NCBI RefSeq assembly: GCF_964340395.1
Contig: NC_135549.1
Span: 8,771,342-8,835,341, forward strand
Source of the DNA: Glandiceps talaboti
Lineage: Eukaryota > Hemichordata > Enteropneusta > Spengelidae
Reading direction: 5' to 3'
Length of the DNA stretch: 64,000 bases
Below are positions 46,300-59,900 of the stretch, in pieces. Position 1 is the stretch's first letter. Every line of letters starts with the position of its first letter. The position numbers were made by a program, and so were the translations under genes. Below the pieces are notes generated by a model. The model saw only the letters and a list, made by a program, of their open reading frames with translations. It searched no databases and had not been told where the DNA came from.

Positions 46300-49200
46300 T
46301 GGTAAAAGACATGGTGAATATTGATGGAACAGTTTTTATTAAAATTTCCTGAAATGAATCTGATTTACATGTACATTAAATCTCTGAAAAGAAACTGCAT
46401 CAATGTGATGGCTGAGGTTGATGTTGGCTTTGCTTGGTAGCAGTGTAGTTGATATCTAGTCAGCTATTGCTGCTCTGTGCAATTTACATTACTTTGCTGG
46501 TTAGAAGAAGTCTGCTTTCACTGCTTGCAAATGTGATCCTTTTTAGGCCAGTAAAAACTAACAGCTGAGTGCAGAAATCCACAGTGAAGAAAGTCCAGTA
46601 ACAGCGTGACTGGAAGTGATCCTTCAAACTTGTAACATCACTTTATAAAACAACTAAAGAGTGAGTGCTGTCAGATTCATATTACAACTGAACAAGGTTT
46701 ATATTGAAAAATCCACGAAAATTTGAAAGTGTAATAGTTGATTATTGAGGTGATCTTTTACCCTTTCTCAAGCTCTCATCTATAACTACTACACAAATTA
46801 ATGACTGTTATTACATACATAGTAGATTCCTTCACAGTGGATTCATTTCAACAGCAGTACAGCTATATAAGTGACTAAATCAACGTTTGCTCGCAATGTT
46901 GAGCGGTATTATTTCCCAAACTGATCCTTCATTCTGTCTTTGAAAATGTAAGTACCTCAGAAAGGTCCTTGGTATTCACTTCCAAGACTGAGATGTGACA
47001 AGAATCCTCTGGTAATGCATACCTTGTAACTAAATGTAGAAAATCATAGGCAGTACTAATTACATGTAAATCTATAAGCAAGCCTTTTGAAGCTGTGAGT
47101 AATGTCGTGTTGATTGTTAGTTCCACTCTGTTGAAACCGGTGACACAGGTACCTATTCATAGAATATCTGTAGTAAAACTTCAGACTGACAAACATACAC
47201 TGATGGTATCAGATGGTCTGAGGTATAACTAACACATTGTTGGTTCTTATGTATGCTATAACTATATAAGAATCCTGATGCAATGACAGCTATAAGCTTG
47301 ACAGGACACTGACTAGCCAAGGATACAATGCATTTAACATAATTATCTATGGTTTGGGTTAGGATAAGTTTTGCACAGCAAACTTTTTCTGCTTCCATGA
47401 AATATACGTTAAAAATCGAAAAAGTGTACACAAGTGAAAAATATTAACAAGGTATATAGTAAAAATGTCTTAGTTTTATAATAAAAAAAATGATTAAATA
47501 AAGTTACAAAAAACTTATAAAAAGTATACATATTACGGTAACCAGCTGTATTGTTACATACCAGCAGTCTTCTCAAGTGAACAGTGTTACCGTCTATAAA
47601 CTACGATCTACATACAAATAAAGTATAAAAGACAAGCTATAAATATATGCAAAACATGTCTTCGCAAGTCGGATAAGAAATGAAATGTATGCTCTTGCAA
47701 GAAATCCCTGAATGTGGAAAGAAATAGAGAAAAACCGACTACTTGATATGCTGAATTTTTTTGCATGCCAACACTTCACACTAACAGAATGTTCTGTCGT
47801 TTGGAAACACACTGGGTTACCCTTGATGAAAACTTGATGGTTTTTCTGTTAGCTATTTTCTGGGGAGACTCTGTATTTATCCCATGATGTTTGACAGGTA
47901 TTGTGTTTGTAGATTGTCTCATTTGTCAGATTACAGAGTAGGGGGGTTGACAAAAATTGGTCCCCTGCAAATGGATCATTTGCAGATACTTTAGTATGCA
48001 ATCCTGAATAACATCATGGGGTAAATAAATGTACAAGTCTCTGTAAACATACCTACGGAAATCTAGTGATTACTTTGTATATGTTTGTATTTCAGTGAAT
48101 TCACAATGAAAAGTTTTTTTTATCAATATTTATAAAGATCTACAAACAGTCAAATCTAGACAAACTAATCTACACCATTTAAAAAAATCACGAAAAAAGC
48201 CTTTATATAAGCATATAAGATATTTTCCCTGGCTTAGAATTTTTTTTTATTGTTGCTCAAGGTAGACATAGTTTATAGAGGACCTGTGATGTAAGATACT
48301 TACTGTAGTATTCCTTGATTTACATACAAGTCCAAAATATCGCTATAACTCTAAGTTTAAGATTTTCATTGGAGGTATTTGTCTTTCACTACCACAACTA
48401 AATTTCATGATTTCCGTTGCTATCTTGCATCCGGTATATGCAGCCCTACTACTATTTGATAGAATTGTCCCAAATAACGAGACGAACCATTCAATAAACA
48501 GGGGTTCACATCCCTACAATTCGACTAACTCTTCCACCCCCTTCCCATAATGTGTTGGAGCATTCTATCAAATAACAGGGGATGCCTTCTCCTAAGAGCT
48601 GATCTAACTGTTCACACTCCCATCATGAGACGCACAATTCTGCCAGGGAGCTGGGTTGCACACCCCTAGAATTTGATTGAATATTCAAATGCCCATCATG
48701 ATGTGGGCCACTGCATCGAGGTACAGAAGTAAAGCAGTTATAGATTTCAGTAAGGATAAGTCATTACATGATTGGTATCTCATTGACTATACAAATGAGT
48801 TGGCATAAAGAACAAAATGAATTCAGCTGTAAAAACCAAATTTCATAAATGATTATAAGCCTTACTTATTTCTTTTAACTTACTTTCGTTGTTGTTTTTA
48901 TTACAAGACAATTGACCCCATAACCCACATAAAAGATTTCCAATATGACCATCATACAACAAAATACTAGTATTTCAGAAATTAATATTGTCATTATATT
49001 CTAACTGTCTTTAATCATTTAATATTAGTTTTTTTTTAATTTAAATTTTCTTTCAAAAGTTTCATGTTTGTGTGCAAGGTATAATGTTATTACAGAAGAG
49101 GGATAATAATCGTTAAAGTTATCAAATATGATGTGTTTTATCAAATCACTGTAAAATACAATTCTGGCTCTAATGACAGTAAAATTAGGAAATGACCACT

Positions 49201-49787
49201 TCATATAATTTTTCTTCATCATTACTTGCTTTATAAACCACTACAGTTACATTAGTCTCTAAGATACAATATGTCGTTCCACATCTGCCAGCTAGCACTG
49301 AAGGGAGGTTGGCTGATGAATGCCAATGAGGGCGCCCTCTCATGGCGTACCTTACAGATTACAGTCGCATATGCCTCAGAATCAAACGTTGGAAGTCTCA
49401 ATCATGCAACAAGATTTGATCACCATAGATATATTTGGAAAATATGTAACCAGTTTCTCTTAAAACAAACACAATTAAAATAAACTGAAAAACTATTTAT
49501 TTTTTTTCCAGGTGAAGGGACTGAAATTAATCACACACATACATGAAGGTTTATATTCAGATAAGTTAGTTGGGCTTTTCAGGAAAAAAATCAACAACAA
49601 AAAATAAGAACAATTTCAAACATTATTTGTGACATGATTGTGCATTAGTATAAAGCAATGAATACATTAAATTATTTCCATACTTCAATACATGATATAT
49701 TAATAGCCATGTTATGATAACTTTACAACAATGGTACCCCAGAGTGTGTACCTATATGGATGGCAAACAGGTTTACCACAAAGGAAC
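46300..49787. other. 3' flank of the laminin gene; no gene recognised
   Basis: AT-rich sequence downstream of the laminin stop codon, presumably including its 3'UTR. Short frames (for example 46929-47126 and 47153-47431, minus) lack conserved residues or splice context. Confidence 0.5.
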
Positions 49788-52700
49788 TTAAATCCCTGGT
49801 ATTAGTGTGCCTGGCTGACAAGTCCTGTAAAAGTGAGCTTTAGTTTCTATATCTTCAAGGAGTTTAGCCATTTCTTCATTCAGATCAAACAGTTCATCAG
49901 CTAACTTGTTCAGTTCACCTTCGTTGTCATTGAAGTCACTCTGAAGATCTGAAATATAAAATAACAGGATTCAGAAACTTAAAGCACATTTCATGGAACA
50001 TCAGCGTCCACACAACTTAAGATTCAAAACATATGCCCAGGTCACAAGATTAGCCGGGATAATGTTCAACTACTTTACAAAGAGCAACGTTATCATTCTA
50101 TATGGTGTAATCTATGTCAGGAAGTCAAATCCCTGATCTCAACTGAGAACCTGGTTGTTTTCAACTTTTACACATATGAGATTCCACATTTTTATCACAT
50201 GATTCCAGTGATGAGTCTTGTGACCAACCCAGAACATCTGACTGGTGAACAAGTCCAAAAGTGTGGCAAAAAAAGCTTCATTTTTTTGCTTTCTCCAAAT
50301 ATCAACCCGTGTGTTGTGTTTCAAAAGTTTATAAGTCTATGTTGATTTTTGCTGACGATATTACATCAATGAAAATTTAATTGCCTGGTCAATAAAAATA
50401 ATCCAGTAACAGTATAAAGAGAGACCATCATATTGTAGCATCTCTTGTTGTTTGTGAATTTTTCCTCAAATCAAATGAAATGTCTACTCACTGGTCAAGT
50501 CTTTCAATTTTTCACTTGTGTCATCTTCCAAGGTATTGGCATCATTTTTCAGTTTCTCTGCTCTAGCCAGGGCATCACTGCTTTCTTTCAACTTGTCATC
50601 AACCTGCTGTGCTGCATCTATGTATTTGCCTTGCAGGTCATCAGCATCCTGTACAAGACATAACGGAAGAAAGACGATGTGAATGAATTCATCGAGCAGA
50701 TCAAACATTACGGAATAAATAAGTGATGATAAAAATTGGATGAAGCTGTGGGGGTATATACACAGTACAAATCGGGTGTAAGTTAGGAGGTCTATCCCTA
50801 TCCTTAACTTTAACTCCCTAACTTGTCAAATTACATTAGGATTAGGAAACCAATAACACACCAGCTGAACTGAAAATTAACATTTCAGTCTGAAAAACAT
50901 TTCAAAATTCAATAATTGGCACTGAACAAAACAATAATCCTGTTACAACATGGCTCCACTGACAAGATAAGAGTGTATGACTGAGTACAACTGTCGGATT
51001 CACACACTGGGGTTCAATACAACAGATACAGGTATAGTTGGTTAGCAAAACCAACTCACCTGTCAATCAACATGTACAGATTAATATACATGTTTCTCCT
51101 TTCCTAAGATCCAATCTGCTTCGTGTACAAAACAGGGATAATTTAAATTCATCTCTTTATATAACAATCACCAGTCAGTAGCAAACTAACTTTCCTCAAA
51201 TTAATTGGTTACCCCTAATATCTATATACTTTGGTTTGTCCCATTGATGTCTATAGAATGGGTGGTACCCATCATAGAGACATTAGGGTTGACAGGATTA
51301 GATTAGAACTTACCTGTTCAGCTTTGTCAGCGAGTTGATCTGCCTGATCTGCAGCATCAGCAGCGTTACCGATATCCAAAGCATTGCCAGTAAACTTCTT
51401 CTTGATGTCATCCAATTGATCACCCATCATATCCACCATATCCAGGGAATCTCTGGCCTTATCTAAAGCTGAACTTGTCTCTGATTCAATCTAACAAAGA
51501 GATAAACAGAGCACTGATTTTCAATCATTTATCTCTGAAGACTTCCAACTGACATGAGAAAAGTTCTTCAATCAAGTGACTGCTACTGTTATTATTCTTT
51601 GAAAATGAGTAAGATTTTGTGAGGTTTTCTATCCATCTGTTGTCTGAACATGGTGTACACTGCATTCAACAGTTTAATATACTTGCTGAATAGCAACAAA
51701 AGTGATATTTCCAAAGTACCTGAACAATCTCAGAAATACCCAGCAATTGTACATCACTTTCTGTTGCACCAGTGAGCTAAGAAATCTTCTGTGTTTATGC
51801 TAACATCTTACGCCTACAGTTGATAATTCCCAAACGATGGAAACAAGTACCTAAACACGCAAAGACTCCATATATCACTGCTCAGCATACAAACTTAACA
51901 GTACTGTCAATGCAAGCAGATAATGATCTTATTGATTGGGCCATATTTTCAGACTGAGCTGCTTAGTGCGTAATTTTCTATACATTATATATTAATTGTA
52001 CACACAGTATGTTTTCAGACTGCAGTCATCACCTAATTACAACACTAGATGGCACTATTCACTGCCAACATTCTAATTTCTATGTCCTACCTGAATTAAA
52101 GCATTCTCAGCTGTACCAATATCTTCTTCAGCTTGATCTATGGCACTATCAGCAGCATCCTGTGCTCTCTTAGCTTCATCTAAGGCATCCACTACATTAT
52201 TTGCTTTCTCCAAAACTTCATCAGCATAGTCCCTGCAATGCGACAATTATGTATTAGTAGTGATATCAAACATGATGACTGTCTTTACTCTGAGACATGA
52301 AATACTGTCTTGGTCTGTTCAGAGCATATCCTGTTCACAACAACATTTGAAATAACAAGGATATTTGGATTGATAATCTCAGGAAGTCCATGAATTAAGT
52401 CCAATCTTGATATCCTTACAGAATCTTTACCACTACACATGGCATACGAGTGAAAAAAGTTCTCTGCTACTACTTTACTTTAGGAGAATACAAATGTACT
52501 TCTCTTTTGCTACATAACTGACATTGGCTACCAATGACATAAGACTCTGAAAAGTCAAATATTTTATTCATCTATTTAGAATTCTTTACCGCAATAAACT
52601 GTGGGTAGTCGTAAGGCCTTCCTACATACCAAAGTACAACCATCAACTTTCAAAGATCATGAAATTCTGCTAACAACGATTCATTGTACAAACTTACTTA

Positions 52701-55700
52701 GTTCTTTCTGCATCTGCTTTCAGTTTCTTTGCTCTGTCCAGATCATCTTTGGTTGCATTAAGGATGGCTTCAATGTTGTCCAGGTTCTGAATGGTCTCAT
52801 TAATCTCCCTGGCAAGCGCTATGAATAAAAAAGAAAGATACAACAGATAAAGACTTTGACGATAGAGGGCGCTATTTGTTGGAAACTTGCAATTGATCAT
52901 TCTGCAAGCACTTGCTACTCATAGGAAGAATTCTTTGACTATTCAACACACCCCCCCCCCCCCCCAAGCCATTGTGAATGTCACAATATATATTATTTCA
53001 CAGTGAATTTATGCCAAATATGAATTTATGTCGATTTTTGAAAAAAATTTACAGTTTGCTTTCAAAGTGTAGTGGCCTAACTGTCAGTGTATATGTATGG
53101 GCGCATAATGCACTTCATGCACCGAGACATTGTGGCATGGTTAAAGTATGCACTGATACAGTGGCTCAAAATCATGACAGTCTGAGAATGTATATTTATA
53201 GGAATGTGTGTAGAGGGTGGAGTGCACAAACAGAGATGTGAGTCTGTCTTTTCAATGTTGGTTTGTACTTAATAACTTCATCAACAAAGCAATGGGCACG
53301 TTTCAAAAAACACAGCTATCTGAGTTACAACTCTATGTTTATATGATTATTAACCTGCCCACTGTATGTAAATCTACTTCTCATTGAAAGATTGAAAGAT
53401 GGTTATATGATAGGTGGTAAACTAGTTTTCTTTACCTTTGATTTCATCTGGTGTCAGTGATATAGTCATGCCCAGTACCCTTTCAGCAATACGTCTGATA
53501 TCTGATGGTTTAGCACCTTCAGAGTGCAGGAAGTCGGTTATAGCATCTAACAGATCTGTCAGGTTAGTCTGAGCACCCTCAGCTTCAGTTTTGGCTTGTA
53601 GAGCTGCATCGTATGCCATCTGTGCTGCATCTTTAGCTCTTCCTGCTTCATTCTTGGCTTCTTCCACCTGATGGAGAATCAACATTCAATGTTAAAGAAA
53701 TAGACTTACACTTTGATGCATGGGTTTGTAATATAAAGGATCTCTTAATGCCAAAATCCAACATGGAACCATTTCACAAAACATTGAAACTCTAATCACT
53801 TTACGTGGTACCACTTCTAGTGTGCCCTCTAATGATAGCCAAATTTTTGTTGTTGCGAGTCAAAACGATTTCTTGTGAGTCACCACATAGTAAGAGATAG
53901 TGGAACACCAGATTTTGGTGCATCACTAGAAATTGTGTGTCAGTGGCACGTCAAATTGACTTAAAGGGCACACTGCATCCACTTCTATTACTTCACAGAC
54001 CAGAATCTCATCAATAGACGTATAAATAATGTTCTACTTCAATACACAAAATTACACTCTGAAAAATATAATCAGTAGACTTAATCAGCTCACCTCATCT
54101 AGCAGCTCGTTGGCATCTCTCTCTTTCTGTCTGAGTTTGATTCCAGCATCAGCAGCTCTGTCCTGAGCTTCATCAGCCGTAGGAGCAGCGCCACCACAGC
54201 CCAAACCACCACACTGACCACATCCAGCACCACCACAAGCACCACATGAATCTCCAGGTTGACCACACACCTGTGTATGGATAGCACATTTAAGATAGAA
54301 CTACATCTATGTCTTTGGTAGGGTCTCAAATTGTTTTCACTTCTTACTTTGTATAGTTACATTATCATAATATACCATGTAGAAAGACAAAAACAAGTAT
54401 ATAAACTTGCCACTGTGCTGTAGCACCACTCACTCTAATGCTGCTAGAGTCTCCTTCATTTTGTTGAGGTTGTAAAACAGATTTGAGATCTAAATAGCAG
54501 ACACTTATTTCCCTCACCCATTCTTGCCAAAATATATTATCATGCCATCATTAATATGGATTATGACACTCAGACACTAAATCTATCATGCATAATGAGT
54601 ATACACTAAATACAGACAGGTCTGTGTTCATATTTCACTTCAACAACCCTGCTTTTCTGTATAACATGACATGGCAAAATATGCAGCAATAAATCATCAT
54701 GAAGTGAACAAGACTGAATGTCTGCAGTCGCAAGCTCTCAGCTTCTCAAATGTATGTTGGGTAAAATGTTAGTACTCATATCACTTATCAGTTTTTATCA
54801 TAACTCTATCATTTCATAACAAAGTTGTATTACTTGATCATTTCAAAGTTTGTCTGCACTATGATTTTGATGTGCGCCAATCAACAAAATCAATGAACAG
54901 AATTAATTCCAGTCGTTTACTTGAGCATGCTAAATAAATATTCAATGGTTGAGTGTAACACTCTCACCAATCCTGCCATCCAAGTATCTGATCATTTGAC
55001 ATACCATTTCATTCACATCTTTCAGTTTAGCTTCCAATCCTGCCAGCTGATTGTCAATATCATTCAAAGCATCTTCATTTTCTCTATGCTTCTGGTCCAG
55101 ATCTCCCTGTCTGTCACGGAGGATTTTTTCCAGCTGGTCTCGTACTTCTTCTGATTCATCAACAATATCACCAGTATTATCAGCTTTGTCCTGGGCCATC
55201 TGGGATTTGTTCTGACTTTCTTTGATACTGTTGAAAGCCTCTGTTTACATAAATTGCACAATAAATTAGAAAATGTTTAGAATAGTAGTCATTCTTAGAG
55301 CACTTTACACAAATGTGGTCATAAAAATCTTGGTTATTAAACTTTAGGTCACATTCAAGAAATGTTTTATTTAGGACACTTAGAATACTTCAAGATTTAA
55401 GAATTTGATGGTACATCAGAAGTATAACTGTTGTTTTTAAATAATCGGTATAAATACAACAGAATTGATTAATCTGGTCTTTGAAACCTCAAGAACAATG
55501 TCAGTTTTTCCAATATCTTTTTTTTTTTTTTTTTTTTCAAAAGGAATAGTTCAAATAGTAAAATCTGACAAACAATTCTGACTGACTGAAGTAACTTAGA
55601 ATGCTTGTTCACAAAAACTATCAACAAAACACAACAATATTTTTATATAAGCTGCAACTTACCACCAACATCGGATAAACGAATGTCTGTCACATTGTCC

Positions 55701-56974
55701 TCTAACTCTTTAGCTCTCTGAGCTAGGTTATTGGCAGCATCTTCTAACTTATCTAACTCATCATTTGCATTTGGCACTCTCTTGTCCACATCTCCTAGAT
55801 CATCCTCAATATCATCCAGTTGTTTCTCATAGCCATCCAGATCATCCCTGATTTGGATGAAAAATTTGACAAAGTCAGACTTAGAAGTACATGTAATTAA
55901 TTCAGGATGGTTGATGTAGATTTTTATCATTACGTTCACACTAACTTCTGAGGTATATAAACACCATTACACAGTGACGGTCGCATTAACAGATTATATA
56001 TCATTTTCAGGAACTTCCCATGTTGATAATTTCCTGGGTTGTCCTACTTTTTGGCAAAGTTGGGCATTGTTGTCTACTGGAACAGCCCTGTTTTTGTTTT
56101 GTTTTGGGTGTGTTTGTTGTTGTTTGTTTTGTTTTGTTTTGTTTTGTTTGGGAGGGGGGGGGGATTCTACTCTATTATTCTGTATCAACAAAAAACTTCC
56201 ATATCAACCAAAATATGGAATATTCAATAATAAGTTAGACAAGTTGGTAATCCAGGGCAAAAAGTCAACAACCTCAATGAGTTCCCATCACGATAATCCT
56301 TGTAAATTAGCATGTAACATTTCTTACATCACACTCATTGAAATGTTTCATACTAGTACTAAAACTGCTATTACCTAATGCTACAACAATAGCATGACTT
56401 TATTTAGAATGGTATGGAAAACTCCAATGATAGAGGGTGCTGTTTGTTGGAAATGGTCATTCTGCAAGCACTGCCATGGGAAGAATTCTTTGACTACTGC
56501 CTCTGCTAACTTGGACCATTGTGAATACCCCCCCCCCCCCCCCCCCTGCATATACTACATACAGTCAAAGGATTCATATTCTATGCAAATGAATAGAGGA
56601 ATTAGTAAATACATGTATATGCACTAAAATTTATCACAATTACTGATGTAAACACTTCATGTCATTGAGAACAAAGATCTTCATTTCACATAGAGGCAAA
56701 GATGTATTCACCAATACTGGAAGAACAACACTGATATGACATCCCTACATTCATCAAATGCAGCTACAACATTTAGTTCTGTTATTTCATTACTTGATTT
56801 TATCCAGGTCTTCCTGTAGTTCCGTGACATCTTCTTCAGTTACATTGGGAGCAGTCAACAGTTTTTTGATCTTGTCAAGTTTCATTTCCATTTCAAGGAA
56901 TTCATCATCATAGGCACCAGGAGCACCAGTGTGCTGGATGTTACGTGCACGACGGATTTCATTGTCTGTCTGAT
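49788..56974 (-). CDS. LAMB1: Laminin beta exons 9-18: coiled coil and beta knob
   Basis: Heptad-rich, Lys/Glu/Asp/Ala-rich helices with Asn-Xaa-Ser/Thr sequons (NVTEED, NVTDI, NLTDL, NETIQ, NATKD). Exon 54094-54270 encodes the beta-knob insert, [20 protein letters not shown], with cysteines C691, C698, C701, C706, C709 and C714 of the fragment; human LAMB1 also has six there. The penultimate region ends in a single Cys (YRTC) expected to bond the gamma chain, followed by nine more residues. The exon 11 donor was set at 55004 (GTATGT) because it joins NEM to VCG as in human EM/TCG. Confidence 0.92.
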
Positions 56975-59900
56975 CTGTGGACACAAGTCAAAGAGAGACA
57001 GCTGTCATCTTGAAATAATAGATTATGTTTCTATGTTGACTCTTCACACATAATTGTGTTTTTGTTCATGTTACTAAGTAGGTAAAATTTAGAGCCTTAC
57101 TTCTACTGTTTTCAATAGTGTCATTTCTGTCATCAGTTCTTTATTAAATGACACTTTGCAGCTGTGCGATGAGACATACTTTCAAGTGTTTTATAATTAT
57201 TACGCCTGGCACATATCTACAATACTGTTAATTTCACTGTATATGCATGAATCCCATAGGAATAACATGAACCAGAAGTGCAGTATCATAATTTCTATGG
57301 ACTTCATGTGCGTATTAATAATAATAATAATAATGCGAATTTATAATGCACATTTCCTCCTGAGAGCTCAAGGCGCTCACAATTATTACCCTTGGCACAG
57401 ATCAATGAGTGTACAACGGCCCTTTATACGTCAACACCCTGGGGAGCATACAATCCATTGCAGCCTCTATAAGCGCAGATTCAAAGCAGGCCACACTAAC
57501 CATTTGCTCGTTCATATTGTGAGATTTCCATTAGAAATATTGACACTACCTATGTGAGATTCCCATTAGAAATATTGACACTACCTATGTGAGATTTCCA
57601 TTAGAAATATTGACACTACCTATGTGAGATTCCCATTAGAAATATTGACACTACGTATGTGAGATTCCAATTATAAATATTGACACTACCTATGTGAGAT
57701 TTCCATTAGAAATATTGCCACTACCTATGTGAGATTTCCATTAGAAATATTGACACTACCTATGTGAGATTTCCATTAGAAATATTGCCACTACCTATGT
57801 GAGATTTCCATTAGAAATATTGACACTACCTATGTGAGATTTCCATTAGAAATATTGACACTACCTATGTGAGATTTCCATTAGAAATATTGCCACTACC
57901 TATGTGAGATTTCCATTAGAAATATTGACACTACCTATGTGAGATTTCCATTAGAAATATTGACACTACCTATGTGAGATTTCCATTAGAAATATTGACA
58001 CTACCTATGTGAGATTCCAATTATAAATATTGACACTACCTATGTGAGATTTCCATTAGAAATATTGACACTACCTATGTGAGATTCCCATTAGAAATAT
58101 TGACACTACCTATGTGAGATTTCCATTAGAAATATTGCCACTACCTATGTGGAAAGACTTACTTTTCAGGTCATCAATGATGTCATCCCAGTCTTCAAAG
58201 CATTCACCACATGGTTCACAATTTGGTAGATCACCAGTTGTGCCCCTGTCACATCTATCACATCTATCACCAGTGACTCCAGCTCTGCATGTACACACAC
58301 CAGTATTACGATCACACTGCAGTGCTTCAGAACCATCAGGATCACAGTCACAGGCTATAATATACGACAGTGAAACATAAATTAAACTTGAGGTCAAACA
58401 TTGGCATTCCAACAAACAAGTTAATGCACATGGCGCATGGCACAGGGTCAAATTCTTCTTCTAAAGGTAGACAATTTTTCAAATTCATCTGTAAAGACAA
58501 ATTGGAAATAATACAAACAATTCTGCATAAACGAAACAAAAAATATCAACGTTCACTTTTCTGCAGATAAATTTTCTTTGGTCCAAATCAATGCTACTCT
58601 AGATACACCCAGATCTTTTGAAAGTATTGTCAAAAACAGGTTCATGCTATCATTACATTATGTTATGTTTTTTGGTAGTTTTGATTTTGTTATCCTCCAA
58701 GTACAAATTTCATTTTAAGATTTAAACTGTTACAGGAGACAGGAAGGAATGGCACACATAAACAGTGTATCACTTACGTTTGCATTCAACTAACGGATCT
58801 CCCCAGAAGTTAGCTTCACAGTCACAACATTGTTTGCCACCAAAACCTGGTTTGCACTGACACTGGCCAAGGAACTACAAAGTAAACAAAATTTAGTTGG
58901 CAAATTAAATTGTAAAATTGAATTCAAGTATAAAAGCACAAGATACATGGTAGGTGATTTTGATTTACATGTATCAGAATTGTAAATCTTCTGGGCAGAC
59001 AATGTTTAAAATTTGAAATTTAAATGAACAGTTGGTATGCAAAATATGAAAACTGGTATGCTTTTTACCATCAACAATGCTCTTTTTATTGTTATCAGAA
59101 AACTATAGGCCTTATTTTTTTTAAAAACTTGGTTTCTACTAAGTCTATGTAATTGCACTCTTAAAGTGGCCATATGGATGAAGATTTGATATTTATGTTG
59201 GATTTTAAATTTATAATTTTATGATGGGTTTCCTACTTGAAAAATCAATGGGAAATAACATTGACAGAGTCTGTGTTCTTACCTCGATAAAATTGCAAAA
59301 AGCTAAAAAAAAATGGGTAAAAAGTTTGTCATTGTACGTATAATAACAAACATTTTACACATTTATTACTCTTTTTGCCATTTATTAAGTTACAAACAAG
59401 GACTTGGCATATGTTGTTTCATATTGATTTTTCAAATTGGAAGTCATCATAAAATAGTTTTTATAAATTACAAATCCCAAATAAATCAATCCTCATCGAT
59501 ATAATCACTAATAAAAAGGGCATCAGCCTTTAAGGGTAAAGATAATCAATATATGATCTATATGTCCAACTAATAAATTCTGCTAAATTGCTTCTAGAAC
59601 TTTTTTGATGCTATGACTAGAAAATTTCATTAGCAATCTGATAAATCAGTTTGTCGTTAATTTTATATTTGCTGAAGTTACATAGGTTGCCTCACCTCAT
59701 TACATTGTTCTGACACTGAACCATACCCACAACAATCACATGGCTCACATCCAGTACCGCTAGCTAATTTCCAGAAGTTCTCTGTACAGCGATCACAATT
59801 GACACCTTCTACATTGGGCAGACATGGACACTGTCCACTGATACGGTCACATACACCACAGTTGTTCATGTTGTCACAACTACTCCTGTCGGTACCAAGG

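Noticed and set aside
46929-47431. Two minus-strand frames downstream of laminin
   Set aside because: No conserved motif or splice structure. They probably lie in 3' flanking or UTR sequence.
54967-55004. Alternative donor GGTGAG at 54967 extending laminin exon 11
   Set aside because: It keeps the frame but adds residues absent from the family. The GTATGT donor at 55004 gives the conserved NEM-VCG beta-knob junction.
57518-58147. Regular 35-bp repeat that could look like a CRISPR array
   Set aside because: Units are head-to-tail without unique spacers, lie in a laminin intron of an animal genome, and have no cas genes nearby.
58110-58380. Plus-strand frame of 88 residues over the laminin LE exon
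   Set aside because: Antisense shadow of the exon encoding [14 protein letters not shown] on the minus strand.
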